Numbered from the stretch's first letter, positions 1 to 9,158 are shown. The stretch: 64,000 nt of DNA from Fictibacillus phosphorivorans (GCF_001619875.1 NZ_LRFC01000037.1:124001-188000); one strand, 5' to 3'. Notes: generated by a model not told the origin, from the sequence alone. Numbers and translations: made by a program.

Positions 1-20
1 TCGATGAGTCAAATTAGGAG

Positions 21-77
21 GTGGTCAGACCACTGTTATTGACTCATTCATTATAACAAAAGTTAACTAACTGTAAA
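21..77 (-). promoter_or_regulatory. Promoter with GntR-type palindromic operator, reading out of the left edge
   Basis: On the minus strand TTTACA (72-77), a 16-bp spacer and TATAAT (50-55) form a sigma-A promoter just after the dnaE stop. A perfect palindrome, GTGGTC-A-GACCAC (21-33), lies where the transcript would begin. TGGTC(N)GACCA is the type of half-site bound by FadR/GntR-family regulators. Many Bacillaceae have a GntR regulator gene beside dnaE, before accDA, so autoregulation of such a gene is the inferred role. The target gene itself is outside the window. Confidence 0.5.
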
Positions 78-81
78 GTTT

Positions 82-3000
82 TTAATTTTTTCTCAACACG
101 ACGTTACCCTCACCAATAATGGATTGCAACTCTAACAATAAACTTTCCGTAGCCTTTATTTTTTGAGAGAGCTGAACCTTCTGTCTGTTCTCCTCATAGA
201 TGAGCACAACAGATCCATTACCTTTCGATTGGTCCAAAATCGTCTTCACTGCATTTAAGTATTCAGGTGATTGATGATCTTTATCAATCTTTATAAATAC
301 AGTCGGTTGGTCATTGGGTTTTAATTCTTCCAGCAGCTTGCATTGATTAATAAGGATCTGTATGGTTTCGTTACGCTGCTCAACACTTCCTTCTAAAAAT
401 AATTGTTCACCTTTTTGCAGAATACTGTGATTGGCCTCGTACACTTTAGGAAAAGCAACAGCTTCAATATCACCGCTCACATCACTAATTGTTAGAAAAG
501 CCATCAGCTCTCCTTTTTTGGTTTTAATGACACGGACTTTGTCCACTATAACACCAAGGCGGACAGAAGATCTTTTTTCCTTCAGATCCCTAATATCAGC
601 TGCTCTCCAGCTTCCAAGGATGGAACGATATCGTTCTAACGGGTGAGAAGAAAAGAAAAAGCCAAGTGCCTCTTTTTCAAACTTAAGTTTCTCGCTTCCT
701 TGAAAAGGCTGAACGGATACGTAAGAAGGCTTAGGAAGATTAATATCATCATCGAATAAATACATTTGATTCTTTCGTGAAATTTCCTGAAACTCTTCTC
801 CATATTCAATCGCTGTTTCAAGTGAAGCTAACAGAACAGCTCTGTCTTCTCCAAGATCATCCAGCGCTCCTGCAAATATTAACGATTCAAGCGTTCGTTT
901 ATTCACTGTTTTTTGAGGACATCGTGCACAAATATCAAACAGATCTTGAAACGGTTCTTTATGGTTTTCTTCCAAAAGGGTTCTTACTGCTTGAAGTCCT
1001 ACATTTGTTATCGCTAAAAGACCGAATGCAACAGCTGATCCTTCAGATGTAAAAACAGCTGAGCCCTTTTTTATGGATGGAGGCAGAACAGGAATTCCTT
1101 TTTGCTCAGACTCTTTTATATATTGATACACTTTATCATGATTGCCAATAACACTTGAAAGTAATGCTGCCATAAAATATGATGGATAATTTGCTTTTAA
1201 GTAAGCCAGCTGATAGGCAATTACACTGTAAGCAACTGCATGGCTCCTTGGAAACCCATAGTCGGCAAAACGAACGATCAGATCATATAGAGCATCAGCT
1301 GACTTTTCATCATAGCCTTGCTTTAAACACCCAGCCACAAAATGCTGGCGTTCACGAAGCAAAATTTCCCGTTTCTTTTTACCCACTGCTCTTCTTAACA
1401 AATCAGCTTCTCCAAGAGTAAATCCAGCAGCTTTTGTAGCGATCTGCATGATCTGTTCTTGATAGACGATAACACCATAAGTAGCTTTGAGTATGGGCTC
1501 AAGGTCAGGGTGCATATATTCAACTGTCTTTTGACCGTGTTTACCTGCAATATAATCAGGAATGTTTTGCATCGGACCTGGTCGATAAAGTGCGTTCACT
1601 GCTACAATGTCTTCAAATTCTGTCGGTTTAAGCTGCTGAAGGACCTTTCTCATGCCATCTGATTCGAGCTGAAACACGCCTGTAGTATCACCTTTTGCAA
1701 GAAGCTCAAACGTTTTAGCATCCGAAAAAGAAATTTCATTAAGATCGATTTTGACATTCTCGTTCTCTTCAATCGCGAACAAAATATTTTCAATGAGTGA
1801 TAAATTGCGCAACCCTAAAAAGTCCATTTTCAAGAGTCCTGCTGCAACAAGCCAATCCATACTGTATTGAGTGAGCGGGATTCCATCGTGTCCATTCTGC
1901 AAAGGAACTTTTTGAACAAGCGGCGAACCTGATAAGACGACACCCGCTGCATGAGTAGAAGCGTGTCTAGGCAAGCCCTCAAGTGTCATGGCAATTTCAA
2001 CAAGTTTTTTTACATCCGCGTTTGTTGTGTATGTTTGCTTGAGACCAGCGGATTCTTTCAACGCATTTTCTAGTGTGATCCCTGGTCTAGCAGGTATATT
2101 CTTAGCCGTCAGATCAATAAGAGAGGGAGGAAAATCCATTACTCTTCCCGCGTCTCTAATCGCAGCTCTGGCAGCCAATGTACCAAAAGTTATAATTTGA
2201 GCAACATAATCTGTCCCATATTTGTTCGCGACATATCGTAACACTTCATCACGGCGGTTGTCAGGAAAATCAATATCAATATCTGGCATCGTCACCCGTT
2301 CTGGATTTAAGAAACGTTCAAAGATCAACTGATGGTGGATAGGATCAACGTTTGTAATATGAAGAACATAAGCCACTAAAGAACCCGCGGCCGAACCCCT
2401 CCCTGGGCCAGTTATCATCTTTTCATCATGAGCAAACTTCATAAAATCCCAAACGATTAGAAAATAGTCTTCAAAATTCATATTCTTGATAACAGTAAGT
2501 TCGTACGAAAGACGCTCTTTCATGTCGGCTGTTATGGTTTCATATCTTTCTAAAAGGCCCTCTTCACACAGTTCAGTCAAATATTCAAAACTGTTACGGG
2601 TAGCTGGAACAGGGTATTTTGGAAGAGCGATATTACCTAGATCAAGCTTTAATGAACATCTTTCTGCAAGTTTAGCTGTTTCGTATAAGGCTTCTGGTAC
2701 GTGTGAGAATAAATCTTCCATCTCAGGCTGTGATTTCAAATAAAACTCACTCGTTGGCAATTTATATCGATCACGATTATTAATCTTTTCCCCTTGCTTT
2801 ATGCATAACAGAATGTCATGTGCGTTAGCATCTTCTCTTTTCACGTAATACGTTTCGTGCATACAAATTAACGGTATGTGAAATTTTCTAGAAAGAGACT
2901 GCAGTTGCATGTTTACCGTTTTTTCAAACCCCGTATTATGATCTTCAAGTCCAAGATAAAAACGATCAGAAAACCAGTGCTTGTAAAATTCAAGTAATCG

Positions 3001-3468
3001 ATTCAGTTTTCCGTCTTCTCTATTCTCTTCGTTCACAACGTATTTTTGAATCTCACCTTCTAAACCAGAGGAAACAACTATTAGGCCTGCAGCATGGTTT
3101 GCGAGCTCTTTATGGGTAAGCGGTGAAACTTCCCCTTCTTGCTTTGTTTGCATAAGCGTTGTAAGTTTTAGTAAATTTTCATAGCCTTCCGTGTTCATGG
3201 CATATAAAAGTATTTTATGAGATGAGCGTATTTTCTCCTTCGTGTTTTGGTGCTGTTTTCCTATTTCGGCTTCTAAACCGATAATAGGCTGAATCCCTGC
3301 TTTTAAGCATGTCGTATAGAACTTTAAAGCGCCATACATATTTGACTTATCAGTTATGGCGAGCGCTGAGTAGCCCAATTCCTTGGCAGATTGAACGAGC
3401 TCTTCAATTCGGCAAGAGCTTTCTAGAAGCGAATATTCACTATGTATATGCAAAGGGACAAATCCCAT
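82..3468 (-). CDS. dnaE: DNA polymerase III subunit alpha, DnaE type
   Basis: Error-prone/lagging-strand replicative polymerase of the Firmicutes two-polymerase system (partner of PolC). The N-terminal PHP domain opens with HIHSEYS (residues 7-13). The catalytic aspartates are in MPDIDIDFPDNR (about 394-405). Thumb, fingers, helix-hairpin-helix and a C-terminal OB fold follow, giving 1128 aa, normal for DnaE. An in-frame GTG lies 7 codons upstream (3489), but AAAGGAAGTG falls between it and the ATG at 3468, at proper Shine-Dalgarno distance, so 3468 is chosen. The gene diverges from ytrH. No strong terminator follows; a new promoter starts right after the stop. Confidence 0.97.
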   Translation of the reverse strand: MGFVPLHIHSEYSLLESSCRIEELVQSAKELGYSALAITDKSNMYGALKFYTTCLKAGIQPIIGLEAEIGKQHQNTKEKIRSSHKILLYAMNTEGYENLLKLTTLMQTKQEGEVSPLTHKELANHAAGLIVVSSGLEGEIQKYVVNEENREDGKLNRLLEFYKHWFSDRFYLGLEDHNTGFEKTVNMQLQSLSRKFHIPLICMHETYYVKREDANAHDILLCIKQGEKINNRDRYKLPTSEFYLKSQPEMEDLFSHVPEALYETAKLAERCSLKLDLGNIALPKYPVPATRNSFEYLTELCEEGLLERYETITADMKERLSYELTVIKNMNFEDYFLIVWDFMKFAHDEKMITGPGRGSAAGSLVAYVLHITNVDPIHHQLIFERFLNPERVTMPDIDIDFPDNRRDEVLRYVANKYGTDYVAQIITFGTLAARAAIRDAGRVMDFPPSLIDLTAKNIPARPGITLENALKESAGLKQTYTTNADVKKLVEIAMTLEGLPRHASTHAAGVVLSGSPLVQKVPLQNGHDGIPLTQYSMDWLVAAGLLKMDFLGLRNLSLIENILFAIEENENVKIDLNEISFSDAKTFELLAKGDTTGVFQLESDGMRKVLQQLKPTEFEDIVAVNALYRPGPMQNIPDYIAGKHGQKTVEYMHPDLEPILKATYGVIVYQEQIMQIATKAAGFTLGEADLLRRAVGKKKREILLRERQHFVAGCLKQGYDEKSADALYDLIVRFADYGFPRSHAVAYSVIAYQLAYLKANYPSYFMAALLSSVIGNHDKVYQYIKESEQKGIPVLPPSIKKGSAVFTSEGSAVAFGLLAITNVGLQAVRTLLEENHKEPFQDLFDICARCPQKTVNKRTLESLIFAGALDDLGEDRAVLLASLETAIEYGEEFQEISRKNQMYLFDDDINLPKPSYVSVQPFQGSEKLKFEKEALGFFFSSHPLERYRSILGSWRAADIRDLKEKRSSVRLGVIVDKVRVIKTKKGELMAFLTISDVSGDIEAVAFPKVYEANHSILQKGEQLFLEGSVEQRNETIQILINQCKLLEELKPNDQPTVFIKIDKDHQSPEYLNAVKTILDQSKGNGSVVLIYEENRQKVQLSQKIKATESLLLELQSIIGEGNVVLRKN

Positions 3469-3595
3469 ACTCTTCACTTCCTTTCCCACCTGGTTGCAAC
3501 TTCATTATAGTACAGAAGTTCGCATGTGTTAATGAAACAGTTTTCATATGTAGAGTTTCTTAATTTCATGGATGTAACAAAAAAATTTGGAAGGG

Positions 3596-3678
3596 GTTGA
3601 TTTCCGTTTCAGGCGCTCGCTTTCCGTGGGGCAGGCGGTGAGCCACAGGAGTCTCCCACCTTACACTCCAATCAACTT
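3596..3678 (+). repeat. Interspersed palindromic repeat, copy A (short, internally deleted)
   Basis: Starts GTTGATTTCCGTTTCAGG and ends CACTCCAATCAAC, matching the ends of the copies at 36724, 46802 and 56034. The stretch between GGTGAGCCAC and AGGAGTCTCCC lacks the central hairpin of about 45 bp found in full copies. It lies in the 414-bp gap (3469-3882) between divergent dnaE and ytrH. Apart from this repeat and a sigma-E-like promoter, nothing else is recognised in that gap. Confidence 0.8.
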
Positions 3679-3809
3679 AATCTATGATGTATGAAAGAAA
3701 AAGCAAGTGTTAAAATTCCTTCCTTAGTCATCATTTGCGTGTCACAGGAATTAAAGAAATATCTTTCAGTGGAAAATCCGTTTCAGAAACAACAATCTTT
3801 TAATAAAGG

Positions 3810-3840
3810 GCTTATTTTAGAAACGAATCGAGCATACACT
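3810..3840 (+). promoter_or_regulatory. Candidate sigma-E promoter of ytrH-ytrI
   Basis: CATACACT (3833-3840) matches the sigma-E -10 consensus CATACANT, and a weaker TTATTTT lies 14 bp upstream. The ytrH start codon is about 43 bp downstream. The orthologous ytrHI pair in B. subtilis is mother-cell sigma-E dependent, which fits. Predicted from motifs only. Confidence 0.45.
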
Positions 3841-3882
3841 CCTCAAGTTGTCCATATATTTAGTAGGAGAGGAGGATGTCTC

Positions 3883-4215
3883 ATGGTAAGAGATTTTTTT
3901 TCGAACATCATCTTAGATTTTTCCATAGCTTTTGGCGTTTTATTAGGCGGTGCATTAATTGGCGGACTTGCAGCATTTCTGGTTGGTAAAGCTCCGATAT
4001 TCGAGATGATGGAGCTGGCAAAAAGATTAAAAATATGGGCGATCGTCGCAGCTATTGGAGGAACGTTTGATACGATTACGAATTTTGAGCGCAGTTTTGA
4101 AAATGGCGCCACTATAGAGATCTTTAAGCAATTAACCTATATCTTTGTAGCGATTGCAGGAGCAAATACAGCTATGCAGTTAATTCAATGGCTCAGCCAG
4201 GAGAACATCAACTGA
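3883..4215 (+). CDS. ytrH: Sporulation membrane protein YtrH
   Basis: A 110-aa membrane protein needed for efficient sporulation in B. subtilis, expressed in the mother cell. Its hydrophobic segments are at about residues 10-35, 48-62 and 82-102, and it contains the glycine-rich stretch GVLLGGALIGGLAAF. The reading frame stays open upstream to 3691. However, AGGAGAGGAGG (3865-3875) sits 7 bp before the ATG at 3883, and the upstream part encodes nothing recognisable, so the short form is used. The TGA stop overlaps the ytrI ATG (TGATG), indicating translational coupling. Confidence 0.88.
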   Translation: MVRDFFSNIILDFSIAFGVLLGGALIGGLAAFLVGKAPIFEMMELAKRLKIWAIVAAIGGTFDTITNFERSFENGATIEIFKQLTYIFVAIAGANTAMQLIQWLSQENIN

Positions 4216-4727
4216 TGAGGATCCCCCCGCTGTATCAACGAAAAGGCTACCAGCGTTTTTTTGCAGGAATGGCAATTGGCTTTATCATCGGCTGGGCGTT
4301 TTTTTTAATACAAGGCGGTTTGGCACATGAAAGGCTTATTCATAAATTAAAAGAACAAAATTCTATCATTATAGACTATAAGAAAAAAAATGAGATTTTA
4401 ACGTCTGATGACAAAAGAGCCAATGAAGAACTTGCAAAGAAATTTAAACTTCATGAGATCAATGTAAGGTTTTCAGATTCAGACTCTCAAAAATTATCAA
4501 ACCTGACAAGGATGCATTTAATAAAAGCAGTTGAAGACGATTTAGAGCATCTTATGGGTGAAGATACAGAAACGATCGCAAAAAGTAACACACTGCTTTT
4601 TCAAGCGATAGAAAATAAACCCTATCGCCTTGATGATGATGAACAAGCTTATCGTGTTAAGATTGACCACCTTTATCTGTATACAGGAGTACTCCGCATC
4701 TATATATCTGCAAAAGCGAATGAATGA
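4215..4727 (+). CDS. ytrI: Sporulation membrane protein YtrI
   Basis: A 170-aa protein with one N-terminal membrane segment (about residues 16-36) and an extracytoplasmic domain. It begins MRIPPLYQRKGYQRFFAG, as is usual for YtrI. An ATG at 4188 inside ytrH is in frame, but AGGAG (4198-4202) serves the ATG at 4215, which overlaps the ytrH stop. In B. subtilis ytrI mutants sporulate poorly; the molecular role is not established. No terminator is obvious directly after it. Confidence 0.85.
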   Translation: MRIPPLYQRKGYQRFFAGMAIGFIIGWAFFLIQGGLAHERLIHKLKEQNSIIIDYKKKNEILTSDDKRANEELAKKFKLHEINVRFSDSDSQKLSNLTRMHLIKAVEDDLEHLMGEDTETIAKSNTLLFQAIENKPYRLDDDEQAYRVKIDHLYLYTGVLRIYISAKANE

Positions 4728-4846
4728 TTATGCATAAATAATGGTCGAAATATTACGTTTTTATGAATCTTAGGCAAAGAAATAGCAAAACCTCCTTAAT
4801 TTGTATAAAATATGAGTAAAGAAGTGAATATTGGGGGGGGAACTAC

Positions 4847-5032
4847 ATGATTATCAATCGAAAAGAACTTGCCCGTGAAAAGGTAAAGGAATTACAGAAT
4901 GGTTTTTCTGCTTTTGCGGAAACAAAGGAAGTAGCAGATCTAATCAAAAGAGAGCTTGAAAAATTAAACTTGAAAGTGCATGAAGATGTAACCGATGTTG
5001 GCTCTTGGTTTATCCCTGAAAAAGCTAACTAA
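4847..5032 (+). CDS. Small conserved-looking protein of unknown function (61 aa)
   Basis: Not recognised with confidence. The product starts MIINRKELAREKVKELQNGF, is rich in charged residues and is predicted mostly helical, with no membrane segment or cysteine. It has its own ribosome site, which consists of a run of eight G (4833-4840), and a strong terminator just downstream, so it looks like a real monocistronic gene. Its position between ytrI and nrnA suggests a small protein specific to this locus in Bacillaceae; no function is proposed. Confidence 0.7.
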   Translation: MIINRKELAREKVKELQNGFSAFAETKEVADLIKRELEKLNLKVHEDVTDVGSWFIPEKAN

Positions 5033-5050
5033 TTTTATTATCTAAAGCAT

Positions 5051-5078
5051 AAAAAGGCCTCCCGATGAGGCCTTTTTT
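5051..5078. terminator. Bidirectional terminator between the 61-aa gene and nrnA
   Basis: AAAAAGGCCTC pairs with GAGGCCTTTTTT around a 5-base loop. The A-tract and T-tract on either side make it usable in both directions by these convergent genes. The nrnA stop overlaps its edge. Confidence 0.9.
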
Positions 5079-6024
5079 ATTTTGTTTTGTATTCTCTACA
5101 AATGTTTCTGAGCTCATTAAGCACAGAACGAGTTTCATCCTTCGTATAAACCGTTGCACCAGATGCTCTTGGATGGCCACCACCGTTAAATTTAGCAGCA
5201 ATCTTATTCACAACCGGCCCTTTTGAGCGCAACCTCACTCTAATCTGATCAGGTTCATCTACAAAGAACACCCAAGCCAACAAACCTTCAACATGAGAAA
5301 AGGAGTTTACTAACAGAGATGCTTCACTTGCATTCGTATTGAACTCCTTTAATGTGTCTTTCGTTAAATGGATATACCCCACACAATCATCTACGATAGA
5401 AAAGTTTTGCAGAACATGGCCGTTTAATCTTACGAGCTTTTCAGAAATCTTATATAAATTCTCATGTATTTCCGATGGAGAAAATCCTGTTTCTAGCAAT
5501 GCTGCTGTATAGCGGTGGGTTTTCTGAGTCGTGTTACTAAACAAAAACCGCCCCGTATCTCCAATAATACCTGCATATAAAAGTCTTGCTGCGCTTTCAT
5601 CTAACTTCAGTCCATGATCATGTCCTGACAGATATAGATCCATAATCATTTCAGAAGTAGAACTTGCTTCTGTATTCACCCAGATTATATCTCCGTAAGG
5701 ATCTTCATTCGGATGGTGATCGATCTTAATAACTAGATCTCCTGATGCGTAACGGGTATCACTGATTCTCGGAGAATTGGCTGTATCACAAATAATAACT
5801 AAAGCACCTTCGTATATATGATCCTCAATATCGTCCATTCTGTTTAAAAAAGTCAATCCTGCCTCTTCTTCTCCAACTGCATAAACTTCCTTATTGGGAT
5901 AACTTGCTTTTATAATAGCAGCAAGTCCGCCTTGCGATCCGAGTGCATCTGGGTCTGGTCTAACATGGCGATGAATGATGATTTTTTCATACTGTTCAAT
6001 TTTCTGTAAGATTTCTTCTTTCAT
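5077..6024 (-). CDS. nrnA: Bifunctional oligoribonuclease / pAp phosphatase NrnA
   Basis: DHH/DHHA1 phosphoesterase that degrades nanoRNA and hydrolyses 3'-phosphoadenosine 5'-phosphate to AMP. The sequence shows the metal-binding motifs RPDPDALGS (22-30), a CDTA motif (79-82) and IDHHP (101-105), and the C-terminal DHHA1 substrate motif GGGHPRASG (281-289). Length (315 aa) is typical. It sits beside ytrHI and ytpI as in B. subtilis (ytqI). Confidence 0.95.
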   Translation of the reverse strand: MKEEILQKIEQYEKIIIHRHVRPDPDALGSQGGLAAIIKASYPNKEVYAVGEEEAGLTFLNRMDDIEDHIYEGALVIICDTANSPRISDTRYASGDLVIKIDHHPNEDPYGDIIWVNTEASSTSEMIMDLYLSGHDHGLKLDESAARLLYAGIIGDTGRFLFSNTTQKTHRYTAALLETGFSPSEIHENLYKISEKLVRLNGHVLQNFSIVDDCVGYIHLTKDTLKEFNTNASEASLLVNSFSHVEGLLAWVFFVDEPDQIRVRLRSKGPVVNKIAAKFNGGGHPRASGATVYTKDETRSVLNELRNICREYKTK

Positions 6025-6109
6025 AGCAGACTCCTTTTAGATGTCGTTGTGGCAATTATGGTTTTAAACGTTTACAATATAGTGGAGTAAATACGTGGGG
6101 GAATTTTTA

Positions 6110-6406
6110 ATGCCGATCTTTATTATCCTTATTATACTTTCTTTTAGTTTGTATGTGTTTTATAAAGTCTCAGAAGTACGTGCAAAAGAACCTTTTTTAA
6201 AGCGCTGGACAGGAACTAAAGCAAAGATGGCTCTTGGGGCGTTCCTGGCATCATTCGGTTTAAACGAACTGACTGCTGTAGAAGGCCGTGTTCAGCTTTG
6301 GGTCGCACTTATCTTCTTAGCATATGGAATCGTCTTATTGATCATGAACTATAAAATGTACAAGCATTTCCTTACGCTAGCACGAGAAGAAGCACAGAAA
6401 AATTAA
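6110..6406 (+). CDS. ytpI: YtpI family membrane protein
   Basis: A 98-aa protein of unknown function with three hydrophobic segments (about residues 2-20, 44-60 and 66-85), hence an integral membrane protein. The ATG at 6110 follows GTGGGGGA at suitable distance; the in-frame GTG at 6095 lies within that ribosome site. Position between nrnA and ytoI matches the ytpI locus of B. subtilis. It is followed by a strong terminator. Confidence 0.8.
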   Translation: MPIFIILIILSFSLYVFYKVSEVRAKEPFLKRWTGTKAKMALGAFLASFGLNELTAVEGRVQLWVALIFLAYGIVLLIMNYKMYKHFLTLAREEAQKN

Positions 6407-6418
6407 AGAAGAATGGAT

Positions 6419-6447
6419 AAAAAGTCCCTTTAACAGGGACTTTTTTT
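6419..6447 (+). terminator. Terminator of ytpI
   Basis: AAAAAGTCCCT and AGGGACTTTTTTT flank a loop of about 5 bases, with a run of seven T on the plus strand. Confidence 0.88.
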
Positions 6448-6494
6448 GGTTAGATTAGGCTTTGGAACAGTTTTTCTAGTATCTTCACTGACAA

Positions 6495-6624
6495 GTTGAT
6501 AGTAGTGCAAGGTGTGAGACTCCTGGGGGATTAGCGGGACAGGTGAGACTCCTAACAGCGCTATGCGCTAGGAGGCTCACCGCACGCCCCCCGGAAAGCG
6601 AGCACCTGGAACGGAGATCAACAA
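6495..6624 (-). repeat. Interspersed palindromic repeat, copy B (hairpin subtype 2)
   Basis: On the minus strand it carries GATCTCCGTTCCAGGTGCTC, GCTTTCC and a GGTGAGCC core, like the other copies. Its centre is the palindrome AGGAG-CTAGCGCATAGCGCT-family (6548-6575), not the TTTCACTTTTAAGTG centre of copies D, F, G and H. It lies between the convergent ytpI and ytoI genes, downstream of the ytpI terminator. Confidence 0.85.
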
Positions 6625-6658
6625 CTTTCAAGAGCATCGAAGCCAAGAAAAGAGTTTT

Positions 6659-7975
6659 TTAAGAACGGTGATCGAGAAGCTGAGCCATCATCATCGCTTT
6701 TCCAACAATCTTTCCTTCATGATGGATCTCCACATCAACTTTCCCAAATTTCCGGCTTACTTCCAGAACTCGTGGTATCAGTTCGATATCGCTATCGATC
6801 TGAACGGGTTTAATATAGTAGAACGTTACGTTTTCCACAACAAGGTCACCCTTTTTAATTCTTCTTAACGCTTTACGAGCTGTCTCGGTTACTAGAGTCA
6901 TCAGGACACCATACGAGACTGTGCCGAGGTGATTGGTCATCTGAGGAGTGATCCTGCAAGTAAACCTCACTTCATGATCTACCTTTAACTCTTTTAATTC
7001 GGTAGTAATCAGGTCATCAAAAGTGGCTCCAACTTGCGGCTGTTTTTGCATCATCTGCATGGCTTTTAGGACATCTTGTCTTGTTAGTATTCCAATGAGT
7101 TTATGAGAAGACCCGATAACCGGCAGCAGTTCAATTCCTTCCCAAATCATCATATGGGCACATGCTGCTACAGATGTTTTTTCTGTAACCGTTAGAGGGG
7201 CACGAGTCATGACCTTTTCTACTTGCATGGATACAGGAACTCCGATAATGTCTTTAGAAGTAACAACACCCGTTACACGATTCGCTTGATCTACAACAGG
7301 ATAACGGCTGTGCATCGTCTCTTTGTTTAATTCGTGCCACTTCAAAACCTTATCATGTTGATAAAGGTAATGTGTTTCATCGATTGGTATCAATATATCT
7401 GAGGCTAAGACGATATCCTTTTTGATTAATCGGTCATGTATGGCCTTATTGATCATCGTTGCTACAGTAAATGTATCGTAACTTGTTGAAATCACAGGAA
7501 GTTCAAGTTCATCAGCAAGTCTCTTCACTTCTTCATCCGTATCAAAGCCACCTGTTACTAAAATTGCACTTCCTGCTTTAAGCCCCAATTCATGAGCGTT
7601 CACACGGTTACCAACAATCAAAAGACTTCCAGCATCAACATAACGCATCATCGCTTCTAGTTTCATTGCACCAATTACAAACTTATGAAGCGTTTTGTGA
7701 AGACCTGCACGTCCGCCAAGTACTTGTCCTTCAACAATATTTACGACTTCTGCGAACGTTAGCTTTTCAATATTGCTCTTTGCTTGTCTTTCAATACGTA
7801 TCGTACCAACACGTTCTATCGTACTTACGATTCCCTGGTTCTCAGCCTCTTTAATCGCTCGATAAGCTGTACCTTCACTAACCGTTAAATCTTTTGCAAT
7901 TTGCCGAACGGAGATTTTTGATCCGACATCCAGGTCCAAAATATGCTGCAATATTTGTTCATGCTTGGTTAGCAT
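6659..7975 (-). CDS. ytoI: YtoI: HTH, DRTGG, tandem CBS and hotdog domain protein
   Basis: A 438-aa putative transcriptional regulator/sensor. Domains in order: a winged HTH (about 1-65, with VRQIAKDLTVSEGTAYRAIK), a DRTGG domain (about 80-185), two CBS domains (about 190-310) that usually bind adenine nucleotides, and a C-terminal thioesterase-like hotdog fold (about 325-435). An in-frame GTG at 7984 is too close to AAGGAA (7987-7992), so the ATG at 7975 is chosen. The ligand and targets are unknown. Confidence 0.88.
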   Translation of the reverse strand: MLTKHEQILQHILDLDVGSKISVRQIAKDLTVSEGTAYRAIKEAENQGIVSTIERVGTIRIERQAKSNIEKLTFAEVVNIVEGQVLGGRAGLHKTLHKFVIGAMKLEAMMRYVDAGSLLIVGNRVNAHELGLKAGSAILVTGGFDTDEEVKRLADELELPVISTSYDTFTVATMINKAIHDRLIKKDIVLASDILIPIDETHYLYQHDKVLKWHELNKETMHSRYPVVDQANRVTGVVTSKDIIGVPVSMQVEKVMTRAPLTVTEKTSVAACAHMMIWEGIELLPVIGSSHKLIGILTRQDVLKAMQMMQKQPQVGATFDDLITTELKELKVDHEVRFTCRITPQMTNHLGTVSYGVLMTLVTETARKALRRIKKGDLVVENVTFYYIKPVQIDSDIELIPRVLEVSRKFGKVDVEIHHEGKIVGKAMMMAQLLDHRS

Positions 7976-8057
7976 TACATTCACCGTTCCTTCTACCTGT
8001 ATCTATCTGTTTTGTTTATTTGACTAATACAGATTATACAGGCATACAAACAGAAAC

Positions 8058-8300
8058 TCAACTTTCCATGTGCATTCTTTTTCTCATTTTCTGATTTGCA
8101 GAAATGCTTTGTTTCTTGACTGATCGTTTCTTTAAAGTATCTTTTTTAAACAGCAAACCAATCAGCAGCATACAGGCAAATCCGCTCCATGCAATCGTAA
8201 ATATACGTTGCAAAAGCGGACCATCTAAAGAGAGTACAGGAATGGCTACATAAAGCAGTACACATAACATTAATACTTTTGCTATTTTTTCTTGGCTCAT
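8058..8300 (-). CDS. Small membrane protein, unknown function (80 aa)
   Basis: Two hydrophobic segments (about residues 6-24 and 32-52) are followed by a strongly basic tail with many Lys/Arg, so the C-terminus is probably cytoplasmic. The ATG at 8300 is preceded by AGGGAGGTTG; the frame runs further upstream, but that start has no ribosome site. It lies 57 bp after ytkL on the same strand and may be co-transcribed with it. Family not recognised. Confidence 0.62.
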   Translation of the reverse strand: MSQEKIAKVLMLCVLLYVAIPVLSLDGPLLQRIFTIAWSGFACMLLIGLLFKKDTLKKRSVKKQSISANQKMRKRMHMES

Positions 8301-8357
8301 AAAAAATACAACCTCCCTTACTATCATTCGTATGCATAGAAAGAGAGGTTAGAATCA

Positions 8358-9038
8358 TTATACGTTTAAGCTTTCACCGCTTTGAAGCACTTTTCCTTTA
8401 TTTCCAAGTTTAGATACAAATGAAGCCTCTGGATCTTGTTCGATCACAGGGAATGTGTTGAAGTGGATTGGAACTGTTAGGTCTGCACCGATCCATTTTG
8501 CTGCAACGAGTGCATCTTCAGGCCCCATCGTAAAATTATCGCCTATCGGCAAAAAGGCAACGTCCGGTTTCGCAAATTCTCCTATCAACTTCATATCTGA
8601 AAATAAAGCCGTATCACCTGCATGGTATAGGGTTTTACCACCGTGTGAAAATAAAATTCCTGCTGGCATCCCCGTATACACAACAGTGCCATCTTCTTCT
8701 TCATAACTTGATCCGTGAAAAGCTTGTGTAAACTTGACTCTCCCGAAATCAAACGTGCGGCTACCGCCAATGTGCATCGGGTGTGCTTTTACTCCTTTTG
8801 AACCCATGTATTCGGCAAGTTCAAAAGGGGCTACCACTAAGCTATTGTTTGCTTTGGCGATCTCAATTGTGTCTCCAACGTGATCGTTATGGCCGTGTGT
8901 TAATAAAATTACATCTGCTTTAATATCACTAACCTTGATTTTAGCTTGTCCGTTTCCATTAATAAAAGGGTCTATCCAAACGGAATGTTCCCCTGTTTGA
9001 ATCTCAAGTACCGAATGTCCGTGATACGTCACTTTCAT
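8358..9038 (-). CDS. ytkL: Metal-dependent hydrolase YtkL (UPF0173)
   Basis: A 226-aa metallo-beta-lactamase-fold hydrolase of unknown substrate. The metal-binding signature HGHNDH is at residues 48-53, with further histidines at 137-143 and near the C-terminus (PIHFNTFP). The length and the start [13 protein letters not shown] are typical of the family. Cytoplasmic; no signal peptide. Confidence 0.9.
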   Translation of the reverse strand: MKVTYHGHSVLEIQTGEHSVWIDPFINGNGQAKIKVSDIKADVILLTHGHNDHVGDTIEIAKANNSLVVAPFELAEYMGSKGVKAHPMHIGGSRTFDFGRVKFTQAFHGSSYEEEDGTVVYTGMPAGILFSHGGKTLYHAGDTALFSDMKLIGEFAKPDVAFLPIGDNFTMGPEDALVAAKWIGADLTVPIHFNTFPVIEQDPEASFVSKLGNKGKVLQSGESLNV

Positions 9039-9110
9039 ATAACTTACTCCCTCCTCTAATAAGAATTTATTATCCTTTATCCTTACATACCCTATTATAG
9101 AACAGAAAAA

Positions 9111-9142
9111 AAGTCCCCTTCCAGTAAAAAGGAACGTGGACT
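9111..9142 (-). terminator. Terminator of ald
   Basis: Read on the minus strand, AAGTCCACGTTCC pairs imperfectly with GGAAGGGGACTT, followed by a T-run. It lies 17 bp after the ald stop. Confidence 0.7.
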
Positions 9143-9158
9143 TATTTATGTCACCGAT

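Noticed and set aside
3691-3882. 64-codon extension upstream of ytrH
   Set aside because: The ribosome site and sigma-E-like promoter lie inside it, and the extension has no family similarity.
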